A stretch of 37,941 bases of DNA from a virus. Shown in pieces: positions 31,459-37,941 of this stretch. The stretch lies in IMG/VR virus record IMGVR_UViG_3300033571_029587, positions 1 through 37,941 of that record; one strand, given 5' to 3'. Each line of letters opens with the position of its first letter. Positions within the stretch are counted from its first letter, which is position 1. Made by a program: the position numbers and the translations under genes. The notes under the pieces were generated by a model, which saw only the letters and a program-made list of their open reading frames with translations, was not told where the DNA came from and ran no database searches.

Positions 31459-31830
31459 GAGGGAGAAGTCCTCGACCCACCTCGGGTTGTCGTTGACCGG
31501 CGACACCACCCTCGTTATGCCAGTCTGTATGATCATGGATGCGCATGCGCCGCACGGCATCATCGGCCAGACGTATATGCAGCAGCCCTTGAGCGACTGC
31601 TTGGCGAAGAGCAGGGCGTTGCGCTCTGCGTGAAGAATCAGCTTGTACTTGACCTCACGGTTGGCGAGCCTGTCCTCCGTGTCCTCGACGCCCCTCGGCA
31701 GGCCATTGTAGCCGGCGGAGACTATCCTCCTGTCCTGATCCACGACGACGGCCCCGACCTTTGTCGATGGGTCCTTGCTTGCGGTCGAGATGTACCTTGC
31801 CAGACCGAGGAACCACTCGTCCCAGTTCAT
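31384..31830 (-). CDS. dCMP deaminase
   Basis: This 148-residue enzyme converts dCMP to dUMP, feeding thymidylate synthase. It has the zinc site and catalytic Glu: HAERNALL (His67, Glu69) and PCGAC (Cys93, Cys96). The upstream DPSTKVGAVVVD segment is typical. The ATG at 31830 overlaps the upstream stop (ATGA). Its 3' end is antisense to the last 75 bases of the GT9 gene. Confidence 0.93.
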   Translation of the reverse strand: MNWDEWFLGLARYISTASKDPSTKVGAVVVDQDRRIVSAGYNGLPRGVEDTEDRLANREVKYKLILHAERNALLFAKQSLKGCCIYVWPMMPCGACASMIIQTGITRVVSPVNDNPRWVEDFSLSRQLFTEAGVELVVIPSHGPSASG

Positions 31831-32318
31831 TGCTTGGCCCCCAAGGCCCTCTCGAAGCTGGAGAGAGAATCCACGCTTCGAGAAAAGCGGTAGCCGTCGT
31901 GGTCTGGTCCGAAGTGGTGGTGCTTGACCTCTGTCGCCAGGAAACCGTTGTGCCTGAAGAAAAGGTGCGGTCCAAGCATCCTGTCGCTCACCGTGACATC
32001 TATGGAGCGGCACAGCGACGAAGGGGACCCTATTCGCCTGACCAGCGGAGCCAGCAGCCTCGAGCCAAGCCCCTTCCTCCTGTGGTCGGGGTGAACAACG
32101 ACGCTCACAAGGGTTATCCTGCCCCTTGCCGATATGAACATGACATGGCCAAGGACATTCCGGCCGTCATCGATCACCATGCCGTTGCTGTTCTTTGACC
32201 TGAGGCATATCTCGAAGTCCTCGTGCTCCCACGGGTCTGGCACGGATAGGCGCTCGTTCTCTACGCATGCGTCCACATCTCTCCTCAGGCACCAGCGAAC
32301 GCTCAGTTTATTTGGCAC
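31827..32318 (-). CDS. GNAT family N-acetyltransferase
   Basis: This 163-residue protein has VVHPDHRRKGLGSRLLAPL, the acetyl-CoA pyrophosphate loop (R/Q-x-x-G-x-G/A) of GNAT enzymes, after a VLGHVMFISARG strand pair. The overall layout resembles RimI. The frame is open further upstream, but a strong terminator lies at 32384-32415, so the start must be after it; GTG 32318 gives a typical length. The substrate could be a protein N-terminus, Lys or a small amine. It is co-transcribed with dCMP deaminase. Confidence 0.8.
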   Translation of the reverse strand: MPNKLSVRWCLRRDVDACVENERLSVPDPWEHEDFEICLRSKNSNGMVIDDGRNVLGHVMFISARGRITLVSVVVHPDHRRKGLGSRLLAPLVRRIGSPSSLCRSIDVTVSDRMLGPHLFFRHNGFLATEVKHHHFGPDHDGYRFSRSVDSLSSFERALGAKQ

Positions 32319-32383
32319 AACGGTATCTCTTGGGCATTTGCGGCCGGCGGCAGCCACGAGCTGAGAGGATAAACCATGTGCAC

Positions 32384-32415
32384 AAAAAAAATCAAGGGCG
32401 CCGTGCGCCCCTGAT
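32384..32415 (-). terminator. strong rho-independent terminator
   Basis: On the minus strand ATCAGGGGCGC pairs with GCGCCCTTGAT (one G-T wobble) around an ACG loop and is followed by at least seven T. It lies just after the stop of the UvsY-like gene at 32437 and ends the dnaB operon. Confidence 0.9.
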
Positions 32416-32436
32416 TCCACATGCGTCAGGACTCTT

Positions 32437-32919
32437 TCACCTTCCCGGTATGAAGTCCTCGGCAACCGCCGTCGTGTCGTATATGTCCCTGTTGAGGACC
32501 CTCATCTCGTGGCGCAGCGTGTGCCCACGGTTCTGCACGTTCTCATGGTTCTTGTCCCACGCCCTCAGGTGCGCCTTGATGAGCCCGACGACCTCCTTCC
32601 TGTCGGCAAGGTGCTTCCTTGCTGCGAGGACATCCACGTTTGCGGTGGCGTAGGCCTTGGCGTAGTTGTCCGAGTTGCCCTGGTCCTTGGACTCTATGAA
32701 CTTTCTGCTGTAGAGCGCCTCCGCCTCTGCGTCTGCGTGGAGCACCTCCTTCTGAGCGTGCTCCAACTGCTTGCCAAGGTAATCGACCCAGCCGTACTCC
32801 GTGCTGAAGTACTCTGCGATGTTGTTCTCCGTGTACTTCATCCGGTCTGGGTCAAGGAGTATCTCAACCCCGTTGACCGTGACCCTAGTTTTCTCGAGCG
32901 GAGGTGCTTCCCTTGCCAT
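32437..32919 (-). CDS. UvsY-like recombination mediator (tentative)
   Basis: This 160-residue, largely helical protein has a layout I recall from T4 UvsY (137 residues): a KYTENNIAEYFSTEYGW helix, a long Lys/Ala/Glu helix ending in ALYSRKF, a SDNYAKAYATANVDVL stretch and a final VQNRGHTLRHEMRVLN segment. UvsY loads UvsX onto gp32-coated DNA. The genome has both partner proteins, which supports the idea. Similarity was judged by eye only; a generic coiled coil is the alternative. Confidence 0.5.
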   Translation of the reverse strand: MAREAPPLEKTRVTVNGVEILLDPDRMKYTENNIAEYFSTEYGWVDYLGKQLEHAQKEVLHADAEAEALYSRKFIESKDQGNSDNYAKAYATANVDVLAARKHLADRKEVVGLIKAHLRAWDKNHENVQNRGHTLRHEMRVLNRDIYDTTAVAEDFIPGR

Positions 32920-32920
32920 T

Positions 32921-33100
32921 TCAGACTCCAGTCGTGTTGTCGTTGACTGCGGAGACGCTGATCGATGGGTTGGACGGGTAGACCATGCGAGCCTGTTTCA
33001 TGGCTTCCTGCTCGCTCTCGGCCTCGACCTCCATCAGGAGCGACTTGTGGTCGTGCCCGGTGTACTCGTTCAGCATCGTCTCGAAAACTCTGTATCTCAT
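32921..33100 (-). CDS. small hypothetical protein between dnaB and the UvsY-like gene
   Basis: This 59-residue gene has a good ribosome site (GAGG seven bases before ATG 33100) and fills the gap between dnaB and the UvsY-like gene with one base to spare. The protein (MRYRVFETMLNEYTG, then EVEAESEQEAMKQARMVYP) has the beta-strand/helix pattern of a small ferredoxin-like domain. Its beginning loosely resembles a capsid-targeting sequence, with LNE as a possible cleavage site. Function unknown. Confidence 0.7.
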   Translation of the reverse strand: MRYRVFETMLNEYTGHDHKSLLMEVEAESEQEAMKQARMVYPSNPSISVSAVNDNTTGV

Positions 33101-33102
33101 GT

Positions 33103-34638
33103 CTATGCCTCGTAGGTGTTGTCTTCAGGCTGTTCCGAAAAGCCTCGCTTGCTCCGCTGCTTCTTCTGCTGCTGTGGAGATGCGACATTGTCGACGGAGA
33201 CCTCCTCCGCCTTCTTCTCCTGGACCAGGTTCATCCTCTGCCTGTATGTATCCTGGCTGATCTCGAACATGTCGAGGGTTCCGAGCTTGTAGTCGAAGCC
33301 TATCTTAAGGGCGAACCTGCTGCGGCCGTTCCTGTGCTTGATGACGAAGACACGCCCGACCTCCGCCTCCTTCTCGAGCACCTGCTGGTTGATGCTCCAG
33401 AAGCAGTCGAGCGGCTTGAACTGGTCGAATGAAGTCCCGATGTTGCTCTCGTCAATGAACTGGCCGATCTCCAGCTTCGCTGCGCTGGAGTTCGGCTGGA
33501 CGCAAGTGAGGGTGCAGTGCTGCTTCTCGACGCCGAAGCCACGCAAGTCCCTGAGTATCCTGTATGCGCTCTCGTACTTCTTGACGTTCGGGTCGTCCTT
33601 CATCTCGCCGACATAGTCCACGATGATGAGGTCAGGCTTCCAGCCACGAAGCTCTAGCTGGTTGCAGTACGCCCTGATGCCGTTCACGTCGAGCTGGCCG
33701 CCCGGGAACTGCTTCACGTGCAGCAGGTTCGGATCCTCCTTGTCCTTCTTGAACTCCTCGACCGTCCGAATGATGTCCTCCCTGACGCCACGCAGGTTGT
33801 TGATGTCCTTCTTCGTGAAGATCGAGGTGAACCGCTGGGTTATGCCCAGCTCGTCCATCTCCATCGTCAGGTAGAGAACCTTGTGCCCGAGCAGCACGTT
33901 CTCGACGGCCGCCTTGACGAGCGCCAGCGACTTGCCCGTGCCGGGCAGGCCTATCCAGCTCCCGATCTGGCCTGCGTATAGGCCGCCGCCCGTTAGGTTG
34001 TTGTCAATGGACGGGAAGCCCGTGGTGAACCTGTCCGTGCCCTCGAAGACCTTCTCCATCCTCTTGAACATCTCCTCGATGTTCATGAAGTACTCGAGAC
34101 CGGGCTCGTAGCTGCGGTCGATCAACATCGCAGAGCGCATCTGCTCGTAGACGAAGCTCCATGTCTCCTCGGACTCCGGAGCGGCCATCATCTTCTCGTG
34201 GCTCTTGTGGAATGCGATCTTGATCGCTTGCACCTTTGCGAAGTAAGTGATCTTGTCGATCAGGTACTCACGGGTCGACACCCCTGGCACGAAGTAGTCG
34301 TATATCGCCTCCAGCTCGGCGAGGAAGTGGAGCCGCACGGTGCTGTCACGGTCCTTGGTTGCGTTCTGTATCTCCTGCGTCAGCACCCACCTCGTGGGCC
34401 TCGACTTGCGCTCGAGGAAGTACTTCATGAGGTGCTTGCATATGAGGACGTGCGCCTCGGAGCCGAAGTACTCCGGCTTTATCTTGTCCGCCGCCTGAAT
34501 AAGCATCGTGTCGTCGCAGAGCAGCATGCCAAGCAGGTTCCTCTGGAACGTGTCGTCCCAAGAGAACTTCGGCTTGACCACCTCCGGGTCGGTCATGGCC
34601 TCGATCTGGGCCTGCTCCTCCGGGGTAAGGTCTCGCAT
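33103..34638 (-). CDS. dnaB: replicative DNA helicase, DnaB family
   Basis: DnaB-type helicases unwind DNA at the fork 5' to 3' as hexamers. This 511-residue protein has an N-terminal helical domain (FQRNLLGMLLCDD), then a RecA-like motor with TTGFPSIDNNLTGGGL, Walker A GLPGTGKS near residue 230, a YLTMEMDE segment, and DLIIVDYVGEM (Walker B). The C-terminal end is Gln/Lys-rich and probably flexible. Length is that of DnaB (471) plus a tail. The ATG at 34638 follows GAGG. A TTGACA promoter lies just upstream. Confidence 0.93.
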   Translation of the reverse strand: MRDLTPEEQAQIEAMTDPEVVKPKFSWDDTFQRNLLGMLLCDDTMLIQAADKIKPEYFGSEAHVLICKHLMKYFLERKSRPTRWVLTQEIQNATKDRDSTVRLHFLAELEAIYDYFVPGVSTREYLIDKITYFAKVQAIKIAFHKSHEKMMAAPESEETWSFVYEQMRSAMLIDRSYEPGLEYFMNIEEMFKRMEKVFEGTDRFTTGFPSIDNNLTGGGLYAGQIGSWIGLPGTGKSLALVKAAVENVLLGHKVLYLTMEMDELGITQRFTSIFTKKDINNLRGVREDIIRTVEEFKKDKEDPNLLHVKQFPGGQLDVNGIRAYCNQLELRGWKPDLIIVDYVGEMKDDPNVKKYESAYRILRDLRGFGVEKQHCTLTCVQPNSSAAKLEIGQFIDESNIGTSFDQFKPLDCFWSINQQVLEKEAEVGRVFVIKHRNGRSRFALKIGFDYKLGTLDMFEISQDTYRQRMNLVQEKKAEEVSVDNVASPQQQKKQRSKRGFSEQPEDNTYEA

Positions 34639-34694
34639 CTAGATATGCCTCTTCGTTGCCGCTACGTGCTCTGTGCGCCTTTATGACACCATCT

Positions 34695-34723
34695 AACATA
34701 ATACGGCTTGGTCGCCGTGTCAA
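34695..34723 (-). promoter_or_regulatory. sigma70-like promoter for dnaB
   Basis: On the minus strand TTGACA (34718-34723, perfect -35) and TATGTT (34695-34700, 4 of 6) are 17 bases apart, ending 57 bases before the dnaB ATG. It overlaps the last bases of the phospholipase-like gene, suggesting dnaB can be transcribed separately by host RNA polymerase early in infection. Confidence 0.5.
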
Positions 34724-35076
34724 AGCTGGACCAGGCGGAACCATCGGGCCATGAGGCGGGAGAACCTCTCTGCACCCGGGGGCAGCTTTCCGGACTTCCT
34801 CAGCGACTTGATAGTCGAGATCAGCTTGCTGTCGGCATCCCTCGTCTCGGGCGTCCTTCGTGCGCTGAAGGGTATCGCCGACCTCCAGTCTGCTCCTGCC
34901 TTGCAGTATGCTATGTCATGATCCCTGCATGCGGAGTCGAGGCTGTCCTTCGGCGACGGCATTTCCTGACCGGCGGCGAGGCGGTCGCAGTCGGGGGCGT
35001 TCAGCTTCGGGCCGGGGCCACAATAAACGCCATAAAGGTTTTCGTCACGACGACTGAGCCACTCTGAGAACTGCAT
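34720..35076 (-). CDS. phospholipase A2-like protein
   Basis: This 118-residue protein has the core of small secreted and parvovirus-type phospholipase A2: a calcium loop YCGPG at residues 18-22 and, after a 24-residue loop, LDSACRDHDIAYC with the catalytic His53-Asp54 pair. Such enzymes hydrolyse the sn-2 ester of phospholipids in a calcium-dependent way. The first residues, MQFSEWLSRRDE, resemble the capsid-targeting starts of the small basic proteins in this window, so it may be packaged and injected, or act at lysis. No signal peptide is visible. The family call rests on two motifs. Confidence 0.72.
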   Translation of the reverse strand: MQFSEWLSRRDENLYGVYCGPGPKLNAPDCDRLAAGQEMPSPKDSLDSACRDHDIAYCKAGADWRSAIPFSARRTPETRDADSKLISTIKSLRKSGKLPPGAERFSRLMARWFRLVQL

Positions 35077-35189
35077 GAGTTTATGTATGAGTCAAAGGAC
35101 CAAAAAAACGAGCGGCAGACCGCAGGACCACACGCATCCCTATGACTAGATTCATGCTTAATATATATATTTTCTGCGTGCGGCGGCCA

Positions 35190-35218
35190 ACTATACCGCT
35201 CGAGATATGTAAGCGCAA
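35190..35218 (-). promoter_or_regulatory. sigma70-like promoter for the phospholipase-like gene
   Basis: On the minus strand TTGCGC (35213-35218) and TATAGT (35190-35195) are 17 bases apart, in an AT-rich gap. Downstream, a GCGG/CCGC hairpin with seven T at 35102-35123 could be a weak terminator or attenuator before the ATG at 35076. Confidence 0.4.
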
Positions 35219-35235
35219 AACCGTGAATTCCGTCG

Positions 35236-35796
35236 TCAGTCGCTTGACTGCAGGTAGTCGAACTCGCTGAGCGACACCATCCCGCTCCTCAGGGCCTTCT
35301 CACGGGTGATCTTCTTCCCCATGCTCTTCTGGCCGTTCCAGAGGATCGCCTTGCAGTAGACGGCGAACTTGGAGTCGATCTTGAGGGGTGCGTGCCGGTC
35401 TGGACGCTCCGACTTGGGCACGAGCTTGCGGACCAGCCTGTCGAGCATCCTCTCCTGAAACTTGCCGTACTTCTGCCTGTTGGCCCCGTGGCGGGTCTTG
35501 TTCGCCCAGAGGTGCTCAAGCTGCTCGATCACCTTGATCACGAACTTGTCACGGGCGTGCTTCTTCACGACCTCGAAGCACTTCTCGATGTAGACCTGCC
35601 TCTTGTAGTAGCTTCCGGCCCGCAGCATGGACATCTGGAGCTCCTGCTTGATGTCCTCTGCGTCCTCTATGAAGTTGTTGTTGCTGTTCTTGCGCTTGAG
35701 CTCGTGGGCTGCGTGCCAGCAGAGCTTGGAGAACTTCTCCTCCAGGTCGGTGAACTCGTTGCTGGTTATCGGGAAGTCACAGATTATCTGCTTCAC
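35236..35796 (-). CDS. possible phage sigma factor (sigma70 region 2-like)
   Basis: This 186-residue protein starts at GTG 35796, five bases after AGGAG; a longer version from ATG 35838 has no ribosome site. Residues 14-72 (LEEKFSKLCWHAA, then EDAEDIKQELQMSMLRAGSYYKR) have the helical layout of sigma region 2, in which the D-x-E-D-x-x-Q-E segment is typical of -10 recognition. The basic C-terminal half has no clear region 4. T4 gp55 is a comparable short late sigma factor of 185 residues. AT-rich TATAAT-type boxes without -35 elements elsewhere in the window could be its targets. The call is tentative. Confidence 0.5.
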   Translation of the reverse strand: MKQIICDFPITSNEFTDLEEKFSKLCWHAAHELKRKNSNNNFIEDAEDIKQELQMSMLRAGSYYKRQVYIEKCFEVVKKHARDKFVIKVIEQLEHLWANKTRHGANRQKYGKFQERMLDRLVRKLVPKSERPDRHAPLKIDSKFAVYCKAILWNGQKSMGKKITREKALRSGMVSLSEFDYLQSSD

Positions 35797-35874
35797 TTTG
35801 GCTCCTTTTGTCGTATCTCGAGATGAATTCGTCCACATTTTGCGACAGGAGCAGCGGCATCGCCTCCTGTATCT

Positions 35875-37197
35875 CTACCCCCTCGACCTGATAGCCTTCA
35901 GGCTGTTCAGGTTGCGCCCTCCCCTGCAAGAGACCTTAAGCCGCAGCCCCGGTTTCAGAGACGACTCAGCCGTAAGTATCTTGAGGGCCACCGAGTGGAC
36001 CTCACGCCAATCAGCCTTGTCCACATAGACGACATATCCATCGTGAACAGTATACGCAATTCGAGCCTTGTCTTTCAAAGCGAAATAAAGGTTTATCAGT
36101 TTCTCTGAGCATATAGTCGAGGCTGGCGCCTGCACCGCAAAGTTCCTTGCGAGGTAGTCCTTCCCCGGCGGGAATCCACGCCGCACCTTGCCGAAGTCGT
36201 CACGCACGAAGCCGGATGAGGCAAGCTGCCTCTCCCTGTCGATGACGTACTCGTTTGCGACTGCGAACTCCGACCTGATCCTGCCGACGACCTCATCGGC
36301 ATGGTGCTTCGGTATGGACATACGGGCAGCCACGGCGGTGGCCCCCTGACCGTATATAACCGGCAGGAAAACTTTTTTTGCGAATTCCCTGCCAGCCGAG
36401 TCCTCGCAAGGCCGGCCGGTTATGGCCTCGTAGATCCCGCAGTAGATGTCCTGTCCTAGGCAGAGCTGGACCAGCCTCGGGTCCCGGCTGAGGCTTGCGA
36501 GGACATACACCTCCATGCCCCTGAAATCGAAGGACATGAAAATGTCGTCGTAGGCAAGCGGCTTGAGGTTTTCCCGCACGGCCTCGCCCATCGTGTGGGG
36601 CACGAAGCCGTTCCTGTAGGCGTCGTGGCACTTTAGCCTGCCGTTCTCCTGCCCGTCAATCTCGTAGTAGGAATGTACCTTCAGCGATCGTGAGGAGTCC
36701 ACAATGCCGATCGCCTCCATCGACGGCAGCACAATCTTCATGAGCGGGAGATGGACGTTACGGTAGACGGCCTCTGCGAGCCGGTAGTCGCCGGACTCCA
36801 CAAGCCTCCTCAGCCTGCCCATGGCCTCGGAGAAGGTCTTGGGGGCCGATCCGCCACGGTTTCCCGTGTACGACTCTAGGACCTTAAGGTCTATCACGGA
36901 GCAGTCGACCTGCGGCACGTGGCCGGTCTTCGCAGCAACGAAGGTGCAGAACTGCTTGAAGTTCCAAGCAAGAAGCTTGCGGTCGCCTGAGAAGACCGTG
37001 AGCTTGAGAATGCTCACCACCAACGGCAGAGAACGTGAGTCCATCGAGACGGACAGAGTGGAGCCGTCCTGTGCGACTATCTCGAGGGTGTTGGACGAGT
37101 CCCTGTCCGTGAAGTCGAATATCTCGGGCAGCGACCGCACGTAGACGATCTTGCCGGAGCGACGCTCAAGGAAATCGACGAGTGTTTCGATGGACAT
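35875..37197 (-). CDS. polA: short family-A DNA polymerase
   Basis: This 440-residue protein has family-A polymerase motifs in order: SFDFRGMEVYVLA (motif A, about residue 224), REFAKKVFLPVIYGQG (motif B, about 275) and VHDGY (motif C, about 384). The catalytic Asp residues are present, but motif C reads HDG rather than the usual HDE. The N-terminal third has a LLAWNFKQF...DLKVLESY pattern like a decayed 3'-5' exonuclease (Exo II region) without its acidic residues. Ordinary phage Pol A proteins are 550-700 residues. It may lack proofreading and act in repair or as accessory to the DnaE-like polymerase. Start at ATG 37197. Confidence 0.83.
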   Translation of the reverse strand: MSIETLVDFLERRSGKIVYVRSLPEIFDFTDRDSSNTLEIVAQDGSTLSVSMDSRSLPLVVSILKLTVFSGDRKLLAWNFKQFCTFVAAKTGHVPQVDCSVIDLKVLESYTGNRGGSAPKTFSEAMGRLRRLVESGDYRLAEAVYRNVHLPLMKIVLPSMEAIGIVDSSRSLKVHSYYEIDGQENGRLKCHDAYRNGFVPHTMGEAVRENLKPLAYDDIFMSFDFRGMEVYVLASLSRDPRLVQLCLGQDIYCGIYEAITGRPCEDSAGREFAKKVFLPVIYGQGATAVAARMSIPKHHADEVVGRIRSEFAVANEYVIDRERQLASSGFVRDDFGKVRRGFPPGKDYLARNFAVQAPASTICSEKLINLYFALKDKARIAYTVHDGYVVYVDKADWREVHSVALKILTAESSLKPGLRLKVSCRGGRNLNSLKAIRSRG

Positions 37198-37311
37198 GCC
37201 GTTTCACGCAGTTTGGTCTTGGCTCTCACGGCACAGACTAGCATCCCGAAAGGGACAAAACAACAAGTAAAGTTTTTATGAAATTCTGTCTTAAAATTTC
37301 AGATTGGAACG

Positions 37312-37785
37312 AGGGGCTGACTTAAAGGTGCCCCTGCCCTTATCTAGGTAGGATACTACTACCTAAAGGAAGAAAGGGACGAACAAGCATACTGCTTTGG
37401 GCCTTGAAGCTTATTTGCGACATGCTTGCCTCCTTCCTTCCGACAGTCACCACTAAGTTGCTCTCTTCCGTGTGCTTTGCTGGTCAGCTTCCTAAATCCG
37501 GTCAGTCCATACGCTTGTCTGCTCGCATGGATTCAGCCTAGTGTCTGGCCGGAGGTTACCTGGCTGAGTGTGGGATCAACACCTCTCGTAGCGGTGTTCA
37601 CCTAAAAAGGTTACAAAGACTTACCCCGGCAGGGGCCCCAACAGGTTTTTACGAGCTTCCCTTTCCTGGCAGCACGATGCCTTGTCCGGGTCGCAAGTGG
37701 AGAGAGGGCTCCAGTCCCAGTTAGTTCGTTAGTCCACGACAATCTTGACCCAATTGTAGCGTCAGGCTGCCGCCCTGCCAAGATT
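37312..37785 (+). ncRNA. candidate large structured non-coding RNA (strand uncertain)
   Basis: The 611 bases from 37198 to 37808 carry no gene I can support and are less GC-rich than the surroundings. They hold a series of inverted repeats: 37312-37317/37330-37335 (AGGGGC); 37345-37351/37359-37365 (TAGGTAG); nested 37368-37377/37432-37441 (one mismatch) and 37384-37390/37422-37428 (CAAGCAT); 37498-37505/37545-37552 (CCGGTCAG, one wobble) stacked on 37506-37510/37527-37531; 37578-37583/37593-37598 (AACACC); 37698-37702/37709-37713; 37741-37747/37779-37785 (AATCTTG) around CAGG/CCTG. Such a chain suggests a structured RNA like the large RNAs of phages (GOLLD, ROOL). The wobble in one stem favours the plus strand, the mismatch in another the minus. 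Alternatively it is a replication origin or leader. Confidence 0.45.
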
Positions 37786-37808
37786 TCTTGGGCTAACTCC
37801 TTTAGCTC

Positions 37809-37941
37809 ATGGCTAGGACTAGGCTGATAGATTGCTTTATCTTCTACAACGAATCCCATATGCTTGACTTCAGGATCGAGTACCTGAAGTCTCATGTCGA
37901 TGATTTCGTATGCGTTGAGGCGACCGAAACCTTTACTGGCA
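37809..37941 (+). CDS. glycosyltransferase family 17-like protein, partial
   Basis: The gene runs off the right edge; 44 residues are visible. They read LIDCFIFYNESHMLDFRIEY, then VDDFVCVEATETFTG, the opening of GT17-type proteins (beta-1,4-N-acetylglucosaminyltransferase-like). It starts at ATG 37809 because a TAG lies just upstream in frame. No clear ribosome site is seen, so a later start is possible. Small GT17 proteins occur in many phages, with unknown targets. It adds to the sugar-modifying genes in this window. Confidence 0.75.
   Translation, partial: MARTRLIDCFIFYNESHMLDFRIEYLKSHVDDFVCVEATETFTG

Noticed and set aside
37313-37441. tmRNA or RNase P RNA beginning at GGGGCTGA
   Set aside because: The first bases resemble a tmRNA start, but the following conserved sequence, tag frame and tRNA-like 3' end are missing; RNase P conserved blocks were not found either.
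37611-37895. 94-residue minus-strand open frame in the right-hand region
   Set aside because: It overlaps the GT17 start on the opposite strand, has no recognisable motif, and lies across the inverted repeats of the structured region.

Overview
The window looks like part of the genome of a large, GC-rich, tailed double-stranded DNA bacteriophage with T4-like replication and recombination logic. Genes are packed tightly, many with ATGA stop/start overlaps, in short blocks that switch strand. It holds phage-type replication genes: a PHP-bearing DNA polymerase III alpha (cut by the left edge), a DnaB-type helicase, a short family-A polymerase, a RecA/UvsX recombinase, a gp32-like single-strand binding protein and a possible UvsY. 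Nucleotide genes are thyX, dCMP deaminase and a dNMP kinase. There is also a TnsA/gp4-like head nuclease and a possible phage sigma factor. No ribosomal RNA, tRNA, CRISPR array or insertion sequence was recognised. The heptose and heptosyltransferase genes suggest a Gram-negative host; this is inference.

Layout. 1-7066 (minus): transcription enters at prkA and runs through a small gene, a DUF444/YeaH gene, spoVR and three unknown genes towards dnaE. This is the PrkA-YeaH-SpoVR stress module of cellular bacteria carried by a phage. 7129-8874 (minus): zinc-ribbon protein, unknowns, an HNH nuclease and a tiny basic protein. 8920-9749 (plus): a membrane-anchored protein with 24 cysteines and a second membrane protein. 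9746-13287 (minus): hldE, thyX, a glycosyltransferase and small proteins. 13318-14542 (plus): zinc-finger TnsA-like nuclease and a possible overlapping gene. 14539-16579 (minus): sugar nucleotidyltransferase, a probable glycan gene and dNMP kinase. 16625-17458 (plus): two small Cys-containing proteins. 17448-22069: Ski2/Hel308-like helicase, small unknowns and an amidoligase. 22146-23617 (plus): HTH-like protein and glycosyltransferase. 23614-28234 (minus): recA, ssb and associated genes. 28277-31458 (plus): glycosyltransferase 9, UDP-galactopyranose mutase, glycosyltransferase 9. 31384-37197 (minus): dCMP deaminase, acetyltransferase, UvsY-like protein, dnaB, a phospholipase A2-like protein, a sigma-like protein and polA. 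37198-37808 has no convincing gene but is rich in nested inverted repeats and may encode a large structured RNA. A GT17 glycosyltransferase starts at the right edge.

How it fits together. Replication, recombination and dTTP supply form one programme. A second, large programme concerns sugars: ADP-heptose precursor, UDP-galactofuranose, a sugar nucleotide and about six glycosyltransferases. It could remodel the host surface or decorate virions or DNA. A third theme is host manipulation: the PrkA module, and several small proteins (one a predicted phospholipase A2) whose N-termini resemble the capsid-targeting sequence of T4 internal proteins, which are packaged in the head and injected. Start codons were chosen from Shine-Dalgarno sequences and overlaps and differ in places from the longest open frame.
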